Origin: Leptofilum sp050292445
GTDB taxonomy: Bacteria > Chloroflexota > Anaerolineae > Promineifilales > Promineifilaceae
Direction of reading: 5' to 3'
NCBI GenBank assembly: GCA_050292445.1
Contig: JBNKLQ010000043.1
Span: 1 to 30,480, forward strand
DNA: 30,480 nt
The position numbers and the translations under genes are program-made. This document shows positions 1-7,338 of the stretch, piece after piece; position 1 is the first letter of the stretch, and each line of letters opens with the position of its first letter. The notes below the pieces were generated by a model, which was not told where the DNA came from, ran no database searches, and saw nothing but the letters and a program-made list of their open reading frames with translations.

Positions 1-450
1 CTCCCTTTCCTGCCGCAGCCACGATTCAAATTCCAGGCTGTCGCAGGTGAAGCCAGGGAGAAGATCGCCATGGTAGTAGGTTACGGCCGTTTCCAAATCA
101 CCCCCATCCACCGCCTGTAAAAACTGCTGCACATCCAGTTCGAAATCACTATCGGGATTGAACTGTACCGTCTGACGTGTCACCAGCAGATAAGGTTGTG
201 ACAACTCATCCAAGTCGCCCAGCATCTGACGCAGCCGAAACAGCGACTGCCGCAAATTATTGCGCGCCGTTTGCTCTGTCTCCTCCGGCCAAAACAGCGC
301 GGCCAGCAGCTCGCGGGACAGCGGCTTCGTGCTTTGCAGGACTAAATACGCCAGCAAACCCTGATTGTTGGTCGAGCGAAAGTGGGTAATGGGCTGACGA
401 TCCAGCAAGACCTGAAATGTACCCAAAAATAAGATGTTGAGCCGAGGCAT
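1..450 (-). CDS. SARP/AfsR-type transcriptional regulator with BTAD domain, 3' end beyond window
   Basis: The minus strand is open from an ATG at 450 to the left edge (150 codons). It encodes a winged-helix N-terminus (about residues 1-100) with the typical stretch ALFWPEETEQTARNNLRQSL followed by FRLRQMLGD, then LLVTRQTVQFNP, and then the start of a bacterial transcriptional activator domain (YYHGDLLPGF, followed by FESWLRQERE). This is the SARP/AfsR architecture, which binds direct heptamer repeats. The C-terminus is outside the window, so whether it is a small SARP or a large multidomain regulator cannot be told. It is divergent from the HExxH gene at 576. The region between them carries an 11-bp-phased heptamer array that is a plausible target. 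A perfect TATAAT lies 7 bp before the ATG with no Shine-Dalgarno sequence, which suggests a leaderless transcript. Confidence 0.85.
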   Translation of the reverse strand, partial: MPRLNILFLGTFQVLLDRQPITHFRSTNNQGLLAYLVLQSTKPLSRELLAALFWPEETEQTARNNLRQSLFRLRQMLGDLDELSQPYLLVTRQTVQFNPDSDFELDVQQFLQAVDGGDLETAVTYYHGDLLPGFTCDSLEFESWLRQERE

Positions 451-457
451 GGGTCAC

Positions 458-463
458 ATTATA
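458..463 (-). promoter_or_regulatory. -10 box of the SARP gene, likely leaderless
   Basis: The minus strand reads TATAAT here, ending 7 bp before the ATG at 450, so transcription would begin at or next to the start codon. There is no recognisable -35. The position where one would sit is occupied by the heptamer/dyad array, as expected for an activator-dependent or autoregulated promoter. Confidence 0.5.
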
Positions 464-466
464 CAC

Positions 467-543
467 CGTTACCAAAAGTGGTAACGAACTAGATTTGCTC
501 TGGTAACGACCTGCTAACCGGGTGGAAACGGCCGTTCTCTAAG
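467..543 (+). promoter_or_regulatory. SARP-type operator: heptamer direct repeats on an 11-bp phase plus -10
   Basis: GGTAACG begins at 480 and again at 502 (22 bp apart), GCTAACC at 513 (11 bp further) and GGAAACG at 524 (11 bp further). The slot at 491 is degenerate. CGTTACC at 467-473 forms a perfect dyad with GGTAACG at 480-486 (6-bp loop). A -10-like TCTAAG at 538-543 lies 7 bp after the last heptamer. Heptamers spaced 11 or 22 bp with the -10 about 8 bp downstream are the known SARP promoter layout, and a SARP gene is the adjacent divergent neighbour. Confidence 0.6.
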
Positions 544-575
544 CTGAGACCAACTCATCAGCAAGGAGAGCGATC

Positions 576-1337
576 ATGCGCAAATTAGCAACGGGGTTCG
601 TTATTTTTCTAGCAATATTTATCATTTTAGGCGTGAATCATTCAGTTGTTACGACACGAAACGTCCTGGCACTGCCACCAGAGGAAAACCAGGCAAACCC
701 AAGCGCCACAGTGACTATAAAAATAGAAGACCCCATTCAGCAGGCGTTTTGCTCAGCGCAGGTTTGCGGTGAAGCGGGTTGGCAACAGTGGATCATGGTA
801 ACACCAGAAAGCAGTTGGCAAGCGGACGAACTGGTAATGCTCGATCAGATTCTAACGGCCGTAATCGACTCGCTTAATCAACAGGGGCTGGATGGTCACG
901 CCCTACTCAAAGGCTACCGCTTCCGGCGGCAGCCCGGCGAGTACCTTGTGGATCGCCCAAGCAATATCGCAGTGGTCAACCACACGACGCAGGAAATCGC
1001 GCTGGCTGATGCAGCCTTCAAACGGCTGCATGGATTCTACATTATCCATGAACTGGGCCATGTGGTTGATCAGCGCACCGGACGTCAGCTGTCCGCCACA
1101 TTTCACGCGCTCATCGGCAGCAATCAGCAGAATCAAACAACGGCCGATGGATTTTGGCTGAATCTGCACGCTCAAAACGATCTGGAAGAGGCAACGGCCG
1201 ACGCGTTCGCTCTGTGGGTTATGTCAACCTCGGCACCTGATTATCGGCCAGTCTTTGCCTATACCCCCCAGACAACAAAGTATGAGGGGATAACAGCAAC
1301 GATGTCAGCATCACTCGATACGCTTACTTTGCCGTAA
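576..1337 (+). CDS. Secreted HExxH zinc-metallopeptidase-like protein
   Basis: A 253-residue protein with an N-terminal hydrophobic signal or anchor (about residues 5-21) and then an extracytoplasmic domain. HELGH at 158-162 is a zinc-peptidase motif. A downstream EEATADAFA (204-212) could supply a third, glutamate ligand as in gluzincin-type enzymes. Two cysteines (C59, C64) lie close together and may form a disulfide. The start is set by AAGGAG at 563-568, 7 bp before the ATG. No specific family was recognised, so activity is inferred from the motif only. The gene is preceded by the SARP-type operator and is probably controlled by the divergent regulator. Confidence 0.7.
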   Translation: MRKLATGFVIFLAIFIILGVNHSVVTTRNVLALPPEENQANPSATVTIKIEDPIQQAFCSAQVCGEAGWQQWIMVTPESSWQADELVMLDQILTAVIDSLNQQGLDGHALLKGYRFRRQPGEYLVDRPSNIAVVNHTTQEIALADAAFKRLHGFYIIHELGHVVDQRTGRQLSATFHALIGSNQQNQTTADGFWLNLHAQNDLEEATADAFALWVMSTSAPDYRPVFAYTPQTTKYEGITATMSASLDTLTLP

Positions 1338-1402
1338 TTACGCCATGAGAGGGCCTTAGTTTCGGTTAGCACGAATGTTAACGAATGCGATTTTTGTTCT
1401 AA

Positions 1403-1564
1403 CCCAGTGGTGATGGCGGCCGCGCGTTAAAAGGTTTGCTGCCTGCCCAACTAATTCAAACCCCAAACGGTAACTTCATACGAGATGGGCATCATCGTAT
1501 TTCGGTGGCTCGAGCGCTGGGCCAGGCAGCCATTGAAGCAGAAGTTATTTCCTACAGCAGTTAG
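1403..1564 (+). pseudogene. Remnant of a ParB-like/'DGHHR' domain protein
   Basis: Between two in-frame stops, with no start codon, this frame reads out the tail of a ParB-N-like domain: NFIRDGHHRISVARALGQ, then AAIEAEV and a stop. The RDGHHRxSVARALG signature is characteristic of small ParB-like proteins, and the N-terminal half is missing. This 54-codon remnant is the only recognisable content of the gene-free stretch 1338-1749, apart from the promoter-like elements before 1750. Confidence 0.55.
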
Positions 1565-1667
1565 GGTCCCTTTACAGGCTAAATAAATAATCGAACCTGA
1601 CTACACACATGACACGCGAGAAATTTTAGGAAGAAAAGCTTGCCAAATTGTGAATTAATTCCCTATG

Positions 1668-1697
1668 TTGACGCCGGCATTTGCTTTTGCCTATGGT
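1668..1697 (+). promoter_or_regulatory. Candidate sigma-70 promoter for the 1750 gene
   Basis: TTGACG (1668-1673) and TATGGT (1692-1697) are separated by 18 bp, 52 bp upstream of the ATG at 1750. Five of six and four of six positions match consensus. Weak evidence. Confidence 0.35.
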
Positions 1698-1749
1698 AGA
1701 TTTAATTTAGTGTTGTGGCTGAATTGCATGTGAAACGGAGGACTTTAAG

Positions 1750-2178
1750 ATGAATGACAATCCTTACTACCGTGAACTGGTTAACTTCCGTCAAACCTTG
1801 CAGGATTGGGTTAATGGTTCGATCCCTGCCTCAGAGGAAGATGCAGTATCTGCTCGCCTTCTAGGGGTGTTACCTGAAGACTGTATGCGTATTACCGGGG
1901 ATGCCCGCCTTATTCTCAATTGCGCAGAAGATTTGGCGGGTCTTCTGCAACAACATGGTGCAATGCCCGACCTCAAGATGTCGCTTGATGATTTCTCCCT
2001 ACACTGGGAGATCGACGATCTGGCTCTTGTCACCTTCAAAGAGTGGGCCCAGATTGGTGACAATATATGGGGATTGCAAAGCTCGGTCGTGTTTCGCAAA
2101 AACCAGGATACGCCGTTCGGAGTTGAATGGCTACACTATCATGAAACCAAGTTGCCAGAGAATGAAACTGAGTCCTGA
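1750..2178 (+). CDS. Hypothetical protein, possibly SnoaL/DUF4440 (NTF2-like)
   Basis: A 142-residue soluble protein without signal or membrane segments. GGAGG at about 1737-1741, 8 bp upstream, sets the start. The C-terminal part (LALVTFKEW, then SSVVFRK and WLHYHETKLP) resembles the last strands of NTF2-like SnoaL/DUF4440 proteins, where a polar barrel binds small molecules. This is a similarity of pattern, not a recognised family signature. No operon partner: the next gene is convergent. The gene contains no ACGGCCGT copy, although it is short. Confidence 0.55.
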   Translation: MNDNPYYRELVNFRQTLQDWVNGSIPASEEDAVSARLLGVLPEDCMRITGDARLILNCAEDLAGLLQQHGAMPDLKMSLDDFSLHWEIDDLALVTFKEWAQIGDNIWGLQSSVVFRKNQDTPFGVEWLHYHETKLPENETES

Positions 2179-2321
2179 CAATTCGCCTAATATTGCTTGG
2201 CAAGTTCAGGTAAGGTCTTCCTGAATCTGTTCCTGGCTTGATGGTACATCGGAGTGATTCTCTATTTGGGGAGGATCGGCGGTCAGAATTTTTTTGTTTT
2301 TATCATGTTCTTTAAATGGCC

Positions 2322-4979
2322 CTATCTTGCAAAACGGCCGTTCCCCTCATTTTGCCAAACTGTCACCTTATCTAGCTCACCAACGACAATGTCTGGCAGT
2401 TGGTCGCCATTTACATCAGCAACGGCCAAAGCGCCATTGGGACGGTAGCGAATGTGCTGGCTGCCCTCCGTAAAGTGACCACTGCCGTCGTTCCACCAGA
2501 TGATGCCTTGCCGCCACCAGGCAAAACTAGTGGTAAGTTCATGCCCGGTAACGGCATCCAAATCACCATCCCCATCCAAATCGGCCAACGTGGCTGTTAG
2601 TGTACTTTTCTGGTTCCACTCTTGGGCGCTGAGGATGAAACGGCCGTCACCATCGTTCAGCCACAACTCATCGGTCCCTTCATTGCCCACCAGCGCATCC
2701 AGATCGCCATCACCGTCTACATCGCCGAGGGCCACGGCGTAGGTGCGCTGCCGCCCCAAACGTTGGCCGCTGTCGCTAAAGACGCCCTGACCATCATTGA
2801 ACCACACTTCGTTTGGCAAATTATTTTGAAAGTCCTCACCATTGCCCTGCGTATTGCCCACAAAGGCATCCAGGTCACCATCCCCATCCAGATCACCCAG
2901 GTCAACGGCCTCGCTACCGCTGGTGCCCAACGCCTGACCACTGTCCACCAATCTATCCTCGCTGCCCCACAACACCCGGTTGGCTGCAGGCACCCAGCGC
3001 ATTTGTCCCGGCGTGGGCTCATTGCTGATGCCCATGCCACAGCAGCCAGCCACAAAAACGTCGGCCAGGCCATCGTCGTTCAAATCCCCCACCTGGAAAA
3101 ATGAGGTATTGATGCCAGATTCCGGCGCTTCTAGACCCCGAACCCGAAAACTCAAATTGAGAAAACGGCCGCCACCCCTGTTGCCTAACGCCACTGGTCC
3201 ACCCATGCCGCCCAACAGGATGTCTAAATCACCATCCTCGTCCATGTCCAACAGCACCGCGCTGGTACTGCCACTGCCAACCGGCTGCTCACTGACAACA
3301 AAACGGCCGTCGCCATCATTCATAAAAAGGGCATTGTTGGTGTTGGGAATCAGGCGGCGTGTATTGGCCAGCAGGGCATCCACATCACCGTCGCCATCCA
3401 CGTCACCCAGAGCCACCTGCTGTGTGTAAGGTTCTGCCTCTAGCTGTAACGGCAAGAACACAGCAACTAAAAAGATGCAGCCAGCCAGGAAAACACTACC
3501 AAGCAGCAGCAGGGTTACTCTCCTGCGCTGTGATTTGTTGGATGAGGGACGGCCGTCTTTTTCTCGCCGCACCTGCCTGCGCCGCCACCAGGCTAAAAAC
3601 CCAACTGGCTCAGGAAATTTGGGGAAAGCGGCCGTTTGCTGACGTACCCGCCCCACCATCCAGGGCAGCAGGAGAAGGCCAATAAGACCCAGGTTGAAAA
3701 TGATCAAATCGGCCGTTTCAAAAACTGGTAACCAATCTTGAATATGAGCCAGCGCGGGTTGATCGTAGGTCAGGCGACGAACCGTATCGGTGAGATAAGG
3801 TGGCCGGTACAGTAGAGGCAGCAACAGCAGCATCAGGCAGAAAAAAACTAGATAGCGTCGGGATAAACCGAAAAACCACAGTTGCCAAACGCTCACCAAA
3901 ATAGCCAAAACCCCTATCAGCCACAGCCCAATCAAAATGGGGGTTATGCTCAGTTGAAACGCTTCCAAATCGCTGGGGCCAAGCAGTCGGGCCGCAGCCA
4001 AGACGGCAAAAAAGGTGAGCCAGGTGCCGATGAAAATGATTCGGGTGAGGCGGTGGGCGGCACGGCCGTTTTCTTGTCCCCAGGCGTTAAGCGTTTGCAG
4101 CAGGATAATGAGCAAAAAGGGTACTAACGCTTCTAAAAGTTGGGGCAGTATATTGCCCACGCCATTTTGCATTTCCGGACCAAAAAAATTGCCGCCCCAG
4201 GATAACAGCATTCCCGGCAGCAGCGCTCCGCCAAACATGAACCAGATGTCGCCGCTGTGTGTGCGCTGCCTGGCGATGGCTACGGCCGTTAACGCCAAAA
4301 TCAGGATGACCAGGTAAAAGATAACGGTCGTCATCGCCTCAGAGGCAAACTCCATGCTAAATGCCCAGGGCAGGATCAAAAATTGCAGAAAAACTAGCGT
4401 GCTGTGGCGTGGCCAGCGGCGCACCACCCAGTACATCACCAACAGCCAACCAACCTGGATCAACACCTGAGACAGATTGTTCAGCAGCCGGGACACGGTA
4501 TTCCAGGCCGGTTCATTAGCCAGCAAGGAATACGGCAGCCAGTTTTGGCCGTAAAAAATGAGAAGGCCCAGCCAGCTTACCACCCAGCCCGGCCAGCGCT
4601 GCCACCAGGCCACTAGCACGCCAATCGCTAAAGCAACCAGCGGAATATAGCGGGGCATATAGACGCTAGTGGTGAAAATTAAGATGAAGAAAGGGCCAGC
4701 GGCAGCAACAGCTCCCCACCCGGACAAAAACGACGTTCGCGGCAGCAAAAACTGCCGGTTACGTTCGCGGGCGTGTTCGCGCAGGCAGCTCAGCGGCCAA
4801 TCGCGCAGCTCGCGCCCAATGACGGCCAGGGCGTCACGCGGGCTGGTGGCCGCTGCCTGCTGCAAATGCTGCTGAAAAACGGCCGTTACTTCCTCGCCAT
4901 ATTCCTCCCGAAAATAGCGTGGATAGAGCCGCAGCAGCAGCCTGTAGAGCCAGAGGGCAAATTGGGTCAGGGGAGTCAT
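2322..4979 (-). CDS. Polytopic membrane protein fused to a seven-repeat FG-GAP/VCBS propeller
   Basis: An 885-residue protein. Residues 1-90 are cytoplasmic and include RLYPRYFREEYGEEV, a segment typical of the N-terminus of PadR-linked permease-like proteins. About 90-510 is highly hydrophobic (roughly a dozen helices), ending with a positively charged segment and a last helix (about 490-512). Residues 514-885 contain seven calcium-binding repeats of the DxDGDGDxD type: GDVDGDGDVD, DMDEDGDLD, GDLNDDGLAD, GDLDGDGDLD, GDVDGDGDLD, ADLDGDGDLD and ADVNGDQLPD. Seven FG-GAP repeats would close a seven-bladed propeller, expected outside the membrane. The gene follows the PadR regulator by 25 bp on the same strand, so the two form an operon. 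Function is unknown; a surface sensor or adhesion role is only a guess. Confidence 0.85.
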   Translation of the reverse strand: MTPLTQFALWLYRLLLRLYPRYFREEYGEEVTAVFQQHLQQAAATSPRDALAVIGRELRDWPLSCLREHARERNRQFLLPRTSFLSGWGAVAAAGPFFILIFTTSVYMPRYIPLVALAIGVLVAWWQRWPGWVVSWLGLLIFYGQNWLPYSLLANEPAWNTVSRLLNNLSQVLIQVGWLLVMYWVVRRWPRHSTLVFLQFLILPWAFSMEFASEAMTTVIFYLVILILALTAVAIARQRTHSGDIWFMFGGALLPGMLLSWGGNFFGPEMQNGVGNILPQLLEALVPFLLIILLQTLNAWGQENGRAAHRLTRIIFIGTWLTFFAVLAAARLLGPSDLEAFQLSITPILIGLWLIGVLAILVSVWQLWFFGLSRRYLVFFCLMLLLLPLLYRPPYLTDTVRRLTYDQPALAHIQDWLPVFETADLIIFNLGLIGLLLLPWMVGRVRQQTAAFPKFPEPVGFLAWWRRRQVRREKDGRPSSNKSQRRRVTLLLLGSVFLAGCIFLVAVFLPLQLEAEPYTQQVALGDVDGDGDVDALLANTRRLIPNTNNALFMNDGDGRFVVSEQPVGSGSTSAVLLDMDEDGDLDILLGGMGGPVALGNRGGGRFLNLSFRVRGLEAPESGINTSFFQVGDLNDDGLADVFVAGCCGMGISNEPTPGQMRWVPAANRVLWGSEDRLVDSGQALGTSGSEAVDLGDLDGDGDLDAFVGNTQGNGEDFQNNLPNEVWFNDGQGVFSDSGQRLGRQRTYAVALGDVDGDGDLDALVGNEGTDELWLNDGDGRFILSAQEWNQKSTLTATLADLDGDGDLDAVTGHELTTSFAWWRQGIIWWNDGSGHFTEGSQHIRYRPNGALAVADVNGDQLPDIVVGELDKVTVWQNEGNGRFAR

Positions 4980-5004
4980 GGTGGCCTCTGTGGGTTAAGC
5001 GGCT

Positions 5005-5334
5005 TCAAGCGGCAAAGCCCTGCACGGCCGTAATCATAGCCTGCATCCGGGCCACGTCGGCGTTAAGAATTTGCTGGCCCAGGTCAGTGATGCGGTACGC
5101 TTTGCGGATACGGCCGTTAACCGTTCCCGTCGCTTCGTCATAGCGCTCAATCCAGCCCTGGTCCAACATGCGGCGTAAGGCCCCGTACAGTGTGCCAGTG
5201 CTGAGCTGGATACGGCCGTTGCTCAACTGGGCCACATCTTGCAAAATGGCGTAGCCGTGCCGGGGCTGTCGCGACAGGCTTAACAAAATGAAAAACGTAG
5301 TTTCTTGCAGCGGAATCTGGTCTTGAACGTTCAT
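5005..5334 (-). CDS. PadR-family transcriptional regulator
   Basis: A 109-residue winged-helix protein with the PadR signature: FFILLSLSRQPRHGYAILQD, then LSTGTLYGALRRMLDQGWIE and the C-terminal KAYRITDLGQQIL wing. PadR repressors usually autoregulate and control an adjacent membrane protein or transporter. Here the next gene, 25 bp downstream, is the membrane/propeller protein. The promoter has tandem ATGTCAT operators overlapping the -10 (5345-5404). The ATG at 5334 has only a weak AGG upstream. Confidence 0.92.
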   Translation of the reverse strand: MNVQDQIPLQETTFFILLSLSRQPRHGYAILQDVAQLSNGRIQLSTGTLYGALRRMLDQGWIERYDEATGTVNGRIRKAYRITDLGQQILNADVARMQAMITAVQGFAA

Positions 5335-5344
5335 GGCAACCTAT

Positions 5345-5404
5345 ATGTCATCGGATGATATGTCATTGGATGACATATTAGCATATAAAAATACGGCCTG
5401 TCAA
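5345..5404 (-). promoter_or_regulatory. PadR operon promoter with tandem dyad operators
   Basis: On the minus strand TTGACA (5404-5399) and TAATAT (5380-5375) are 18 bp apart. Two copies of ATGTCATYGGATGA start at 5345 and 5360, exactly 15 bp apart. The second forms the dyad ATGTCAT-TGG-ATGACAT (5360-5376), overlapping the -10. This matches the ATGT...ACAT style of PadR operators and implies autorepression. Confidence 0.65.
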
Positions 5405-5542
5405 CTTGCCTTGTGTTTATTGGTGGCTAAGAAAGGGGAGGGAACGGCCGTTGCTGACAACCTTATGCTAAAATTTTAGGGTTCAGCATTGCAAGATAAG
5501 AGGCATAGCGGGAAAGCGACGCCACAGCCGAGATAAATTAGC

Positions 5543-6235
5543 ATGAAGAAGAATAGGAAAAGGATTTTACTAATACCGCTTATTGCCCTTTTTTTGTGTA
5601 ACGTTTATTTTGTGATCATTGCGTTCAGGACTATGGATGAAGATTTTTGGCAATGGGGAGAGCAACCATTTCAGAACGGACGATCTTCATTCCAGAATAA
5701 TCGACCATTTGAAACTGGCTTTAAAGTGGAGCACTTTCCTAATAAATATCGCAAGACGTATCCGACTTTAGAAGCATGGTGGTTTATTTGGTATGAATTA
5801 CCCAAAAATTTGGAGGATCCATTATTTCGAAATGCTCGGCTAGAAGAAGAATGGCCGCAAATTGATTTATTGTTGCAAGAAAGGCATCCAATTGTTACTC
5901 AACCTATTCCAGAAGATACGTTAATTGAACTCTCGGAACTTGAAGAGATGAGAACACTTAGAGAGGCTCTTGATTATTCGATTCTTGTAGACGATGTTGT
6001 GTATGGCGAATTAGCTTTGTGGCAAGATCAAGAATGGGTTGAAGCAAAACAAGCTTGGGAAACCATTCGAATTCAAGCAATGATTTTGGGAACATACTTT
6101 TATTTTTTAGAAGAGCAATCAGATCTTGATGTGAAGATTTATGATGAGATCGACGATTTAATTTCTACAGTTGGGACTCCATATTGGTTCCAACATTTTT
6201 CGGAACATTTAAATACATGGTGGCCAGAAGGATAG
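5543..6235 (+). CDS. Hypothetical single-pass membrane or secreted protein, AT-rich orphan
   Basis: A 230-residue protein not recognised from sequence. A basic N-terminus (MKKNRKR) is followed by one hydrophobic helix (about 8-28), then a Trp/Glu-rich, acidic, probably helical extracytoplasmic region. The DNA is visibly richer in A and T than its neighbours, with many TTT, GAA and ATT codons, and carries no ACGGCCGT, suggesting recent acquisition. No clear Shine-Dalgarno precedes the ATG. It is flanked by a divergent PadR operon and a convergent kinase gene, so context gives no clue. Confidence 0.6.
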   Translation: MKKNRKRILLIPLIALFLCNVYFVIIAFRTMDEDFWQWGEQPFQNGRSSFQNNRPFETGFKVEHFPNKYRKTYPTLEAWWFIWYELPKNLEDPLFRNARLEEEWPQIDLLLQERHPIVTQPIPEDTLIELSELEEMRTLREALDYSILVDDVVYGELALWQDQEWVEAKQAWETIRIQAMILGTYFYFLEEQSDLDVKIYDEIDDLISTVGTPYWFQHFSEHLNTWWPEG

Positions 6236-6311
6236 TTTTTTGACTTCTGCTCTGGACAGGATTTCTCAGTGCACTGTGGCTGCCTCTCAGTCCCTATAAG
6301 GTTAATAAACA

Positions 6312-6348
6312 GCCGTTTTCCCAATTTGTCTGCTTGATGGAAAACGGC
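6312..6348. terminator. Palindrome-built hairpin between convergent genes
   Basis: GCCGTTTTCC (6312-6321) and GGAAAACGGC (6339-6348) form a perfect 10-bp stem with a 17-nt loop between the convergent ends at 6235 and 6382. The arms are near-copies of the repeated AACGGCCGTT motif. A bidirectional terminator is likely, though the U-tract is only implied by the stem's own T run. Confidence 0.5.
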
Positions 6349-6381
6349 CATAACCTACCCACTCCTAAGGAACACCAGTCC

Positions 6382-7338
6382 TCAGCCAAGGGCCAACATA
6401 GATTGTTCAATTCGTGCCAGAGATTCGTCAAGCCAGGGCAAAATATTGGCTAATCCCCAATGATCTATGCTCATGATAGGAATCGCCAGAGAAAAGATAG
6501 CACGCACTGCTTTAAAGAGGGGAATTGTGCTTTGTTCATGGCCTGAGAGGGGGCGAACGGCCGTATACCCTTCTAAAAACGTCTCACCTATATCCTGCCC
6601 AACAGCCAAAAAGCTGGCAATATCGTAGGCTCGCCAGCCATACCCGCATAGGTCAAAATCAATCACGGATACCGATCCATTATCCGAAACCAGTGCGTTG
6701 GCTCGAATAACATCGCCGTGAATGAGTCCGTAGGCAGGTGCATCTGTTTGCAGCGTTGCTAGTTGGCTGATGATTTGAGCTGTAGCCGATTTTAAGAATG
6801 ACAATTCGTTGTTGCGTTCGGGGAAAACTTTGGCAAAAGCAACTACAAAAGTCAACAGCAACTCAGGCAGGTCAATTTTGGGGCGATGCGGCAGTTGAGC
6901 CATTTCGTCAGCCAAGCGATGGATTTGGGCAATAATACGGCCGTATTCCCCCGCCGCTTTCTCACTGGGCCGATGCCGTAAATGTTTCCCTTCAATGAAA
7001 GGCGTTAACACCCCGTGCCGTTTACCTTCCGGCAAATTAAATGTGAGCAGCAACTTATTCTGTCGCGTTTGAATGGCCGGAGCAACGGGCATCCGATGTT
7101 CAGCCAGATAATCTACAAATTGCCACTCCCCTCTAATTTCTGCAACACGCCTTTGATCGGCCCGATATAAAACAAAGATATAAGCCAATGCGTCGGCTCT
7201 GACCAAATAAATATCGCGCATAGAGGCAGCTAACAACTGGCAAGTCACATTCGCAAACCCGTATTCATCAGCAATCTTATCCGCGAGTGGTCTTACGGAT
7301 AAAAACGATTTGTGAACCGGAAAACAGTCAGCGTGCAT
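6382..7338 (-). CDS. Aminoglycoside-phosphotransferase-fold (APH/choline kinase-like) small-molecule kinase
   Basis: A 318-residue protein with the APH phosphotransferase core: HGDVIRAN at 207-214 (catalytic Asp209, metal-binding Asn214) and VIDFDLCGYG (225-234, metal-binding Asp227), followed by RAYDIASF. The N-lobe keeps the conserved glutamate (E71, in GEWQFVDYL), but the usual nucleotide-binding lysine is not obvious (FVLYRAD). The ATG at 7338 abuts the TAA of the mutase gene with zero gap, so the two are transcribed together and probably translationally coupled. The substrate is unknown. Resistance is not implied: most chromosomal members phosphorylate amino alcohols, homoserine-like molecules or proteins. 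Confidence 0.8.
   Translation of the reverse strand: MHADCFPVHKSFLSVRPLADKIADEYGFANVTCQLLAASMRDIYLVRADALAYIFVLYRADQRRVAEIRGEWQFVDYLAEHRMPVAPAIQTRQNKLLLTFNLPEGKRHGVLTPFIEGKHLRHRPSEKAAGEYGRIIAQIHRLADEMAQLPHRPKIDLPELLLTFVVAFAKVFPERNNELSFLKSATAQIISQLATLQTDAPAYGLIHGDVIRANALVSDNGSVSVIDFDLCGYGWRAYDIASFLAVGQDIGETFLEGYTAVRPLSGHEQSTIPLFKAVRAIFSLAIPIMSIDHWGLANILPWLDESLARIEQSMLALG

Noticed and set aside
2400..3104. DNA-level repeats in the propeller region as a tandem repeat or CRISPR-like array
   Set aside because: The similarity comes from coding for DxDGDGDxD loops; spacing is irregular and there are no spacers of constant length.
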